Assembly (NCBI RefSeq): GCF_002836205.1
Contig: NZ_PJBE01000013.1
Location: 620,001 to 684,000, forward strand
Reading direction: 5' to 3'
Length of the DNA: 64,000 nucleotides
Source: Shewanella sp. Choline-02u-19
GTDB lineage: Bacteria; Pseudomonadota; Gammaproteobacteria; Enterobacterales; Shewanellaceae
Below are positions 62,727 through 64,000 of the stretch, piece by piece. The stretch's first letter is position 1. The number at the start of each line of letters is the position of its first letter. Under the pieces are notes generated by a model. The model saw nothing but the letters and a program-made list of their open reading frames with translations, was not told where the DNA came from and searched no databases. Both the position numbers and the translations under genes were made by a program.

Positions 62727-63251
62727 ATGAATTATTTTGAGCTGTTTAGTTTATCTCCTTCCTATGATGTCGACACCGCCATCCTTGCAGAGCGCTATCG
62801 CGATCTGCAAAGGGCGGTTCATCCCGACAAATTTGCTAACGCAAGTGAACAAGATAAACGCTTGTCAGTACAACGTACTGCACAAATCAATGATGCCTTT
62901 CAAACATTGAAAAACCCAATCCAACGCGCTGAGCACTTATTGGCCCTTAAAGGGTTAGAGTTGAGTCACGAGTCTACTACGCTTAAAGATACTCAATTTT
63001 TAATGCAGCAGATCGAATGGCGAGAATCTCTTGAAGAGATTGGCGATAGTGATGATCCTGAAGCGGAAATAGAAGGGCTTTATGCTTCTTTTGATGCGTT
63101 TGCAAAGCCGATCACAGCAGCGCTAAAAGTGTTACTGCTGAGTGATTTGGAATCTGATCATTTGCAGGCAGCGGACCAAATTCGTAAACTTAAGTTTATG
63201 GCAAAATTACAAGACGAGTTGGCAAGAGTGGAAGACGCGCTCTTAGATTAG
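62727..63251 (+). CDS. hscB: Co-chaperone HscB
   Basis: A 174-residue J-domain protein with HPD in LQRAVHPDKFANASE and a C-terminal helical IscU-binding domain. It delivers IscU to HscA and stimulates its ATPase. It lies 17 bp after iscA. Confidence 0.96.
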   Translation: MNYFELFSLSPSYDVDTAILAERYRDLQRAVHPDKFANASEQDKRLSVQRTAQINDAFQTLKNPIQRAEHLLALKGLELSHESTTLKDTQFLMQQIEWRESLEEIGDSDDPEAEIEGLYASFDAFAKPITAALKVLLLSDLESDHLQAADQIRKLKFMAKLQDELARVEDALLD

Positions 63252-63277
63252 CCCGCTGGTTTTTATTTTATAATTCT

Positions 63278-63310
63278 GTTGGCTCAATAACCTTGAGCCA
63301 ACATTTTTTT
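63278..63310 (+). terminator. Intrinsic terminator between hscB and hscA
   Basis: A 10-bp perfect stem (63278-63287 with 63293-63302) has a 5-nt loop, then A and seven T residues. It sits inside the operon, 13 nt before the hscA start. Confidence 0.85.
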
Positions 63311-63323
63311 AAGTTGGATATAT

Positions 63324-64000
63324 ATGGCACTTTTGCAGATAGCAGAGCCTGGACTGACCGCAGCTCCCCACCAACACCGTCTCGCAGTGGGCATTGATTT
63401 AGGCACAACCAACTCTCTTGTTGCTGCCGTTCGAAGCGGCGTGGCTGGCACCTTAGCAGATGAGAGCAATCTTCATTCATTGCCGTCAGTTGTTCGATAT
63501 ACCCAAGATGCAATCTTTGTTGGACGTGAAGCTGAAGCGTTTTCAGCTCAAGACCCACAAAACACCATTGTGTCGGTTAAGCGTTTCATGGGCCGTAGCC
63601 TAGAAGATATTAAATCTGGTAGCCAAACGTTCCCTTATGCTTTTGAAGCGAGTGAGCACGGGCTGCCTATCTTTGTAACACCTCAGGGTAAAGTTAACCC
63701 TGTACAAGTTTCTGCAGAAATCTTAAGACCGCTGGTCCAGCGTGCTGAAGCGTCACTTGGCGGTACCTTAGAAGGCGTGGTGATTACCGTGCCGGCCTAT
63801 TTTGATGATGCACAGCGTCAAGGTACTAAAGATGCAGCTTCATTAATTGGTGTTAAAGTGCTGCGCTTATTAAATGAACCGACGGCAGCGGCAATCGCTT
63901 ATGGATTGGACTCAGGTAAAGAGGGAATCATTGCTGTTTATGATCTCGGCGGCGGCACATTCGATATCTCTATTCTTCGTTTGAACAAAGGGGTATTTGA
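63324..64000 (+). CDS. hscA: Hsp70-type chaperone HscA (5' part)
   Basis: The first 225 codons of an Hsp70 protein, running off the window end. It starts MALLQIAEPGLT, then the ATPase phosphate-1 motif VGIDLGTTNSLVA, FMGRSLEDI, VVITVPAYFDDAQR and the phosphate-2 motif VYDLGGGTFDIS. It drives cluster release from IscU with HscB. AAGTTGGA precedes ATG 63324. Confidence 0.95.
   Translation, partial: MALLQIAEPGLTAAPHQHRLAVGIDLGTTNSLVAAVRSGVAGTLADESNLHSLPSVVRYTQDAIFVGREAEAFSAQDPQNTIVSVKRFMGRSLEDIKSGSQTFPYAFEASEHGLPIFVTPQGKVNPVQVSAEILRPLVQRAEASLGGTLEGVVITVPAYFDDAQRQGTKDAASLIGVKVLRLLNEPTAAAIAYGLDSGKEGIIAVYDLGGGTFDISILRLNKGVF

Overview
The window looks like chromosomal DNA of a marine gammaproteobacterium, most probably Shewanella (Alteromonadales). 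This rests on protein resemblance and gene order I recognise: a LuxO-type regulator, TyrR with phhAB, sstT, a Tat-secreted GH109-type protein, queA-tgt-yajC-secDF, and trmJ-cysE-iscR-iscSUA-hscBA. No replicon boundary, prophage, complete insertion sequence, CRISPR array or rRNA gene was found. The genus call is inference.

Layout. 1-5.3 kb: 3' part of a hybrid sensor kinase ending in an HPt domain, a LuxO-like sigma-54 activator, a PHP phosphoesterase, and an RmlD-like reductase. 5.4-9.5 kb: Wzi-like outer-membrane protein, Old Yellow Enzyme and a divergent LysR regulator. 9.5-16.9 kb: a relic-like stretch, cysQ, fructokinase mak, elyC-like and DUF2982-like membrane proteins, bactofilin, napF, galE and galU. 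17.3-22.5 kb: aromatic amino acid catabolism (phhA, phhB, tyrR, fumarylacetoacetase, maiA) with TYR-box and CRP-like sites. 22.5-26.9 kb: LysR regulator, two MFS transporters and a small protein.

27-32.8 kb is the most unusual part. Nine identical tRNA-Val(UAC) genes run divergently from gltX. After gltX come tRNA-Ala(GGC), ten tRNA-Glu(UUC) genes each preceded by a conserved 63-65 bp leader, and a second tRNA-Ala(GGC). Five of the ten Glu units carry an extra structured element of 141-155 bp. The val-gltX-ala order resembles the Escherichia coli locus, but here the tRNA genes are greatly amplified. Two promoters with GC-rich discriminators suggest growth-rate control.

33-47 kb: ABC exporter, Ada-AlkA fusion overlapping ogt, DEAD-box helicase, dual-specificity phosphatase, ClsC-like phospholipase D protein, cheV, sstT, GH109-type oxidoreductase, rluA and acpH. 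47.4-53.3 kb: a 53-residue unannotated ORF, then queA, tgt, yajC, secD and secF. 53.5-56.9 kb: DUF2007 protein, rhodanese, a siroheme synthase with a decayed methyltransferase domain, yaeQ, yecH and psiE. 57-64 kb: a MITE-like element, suhB, trmJ, cysE, and the isc operon (iscR with tandem IscR sites, iscS, iscU, iscA, hscB, partial hscA). A clear intrinsic terminator lies between hscB and hscA.
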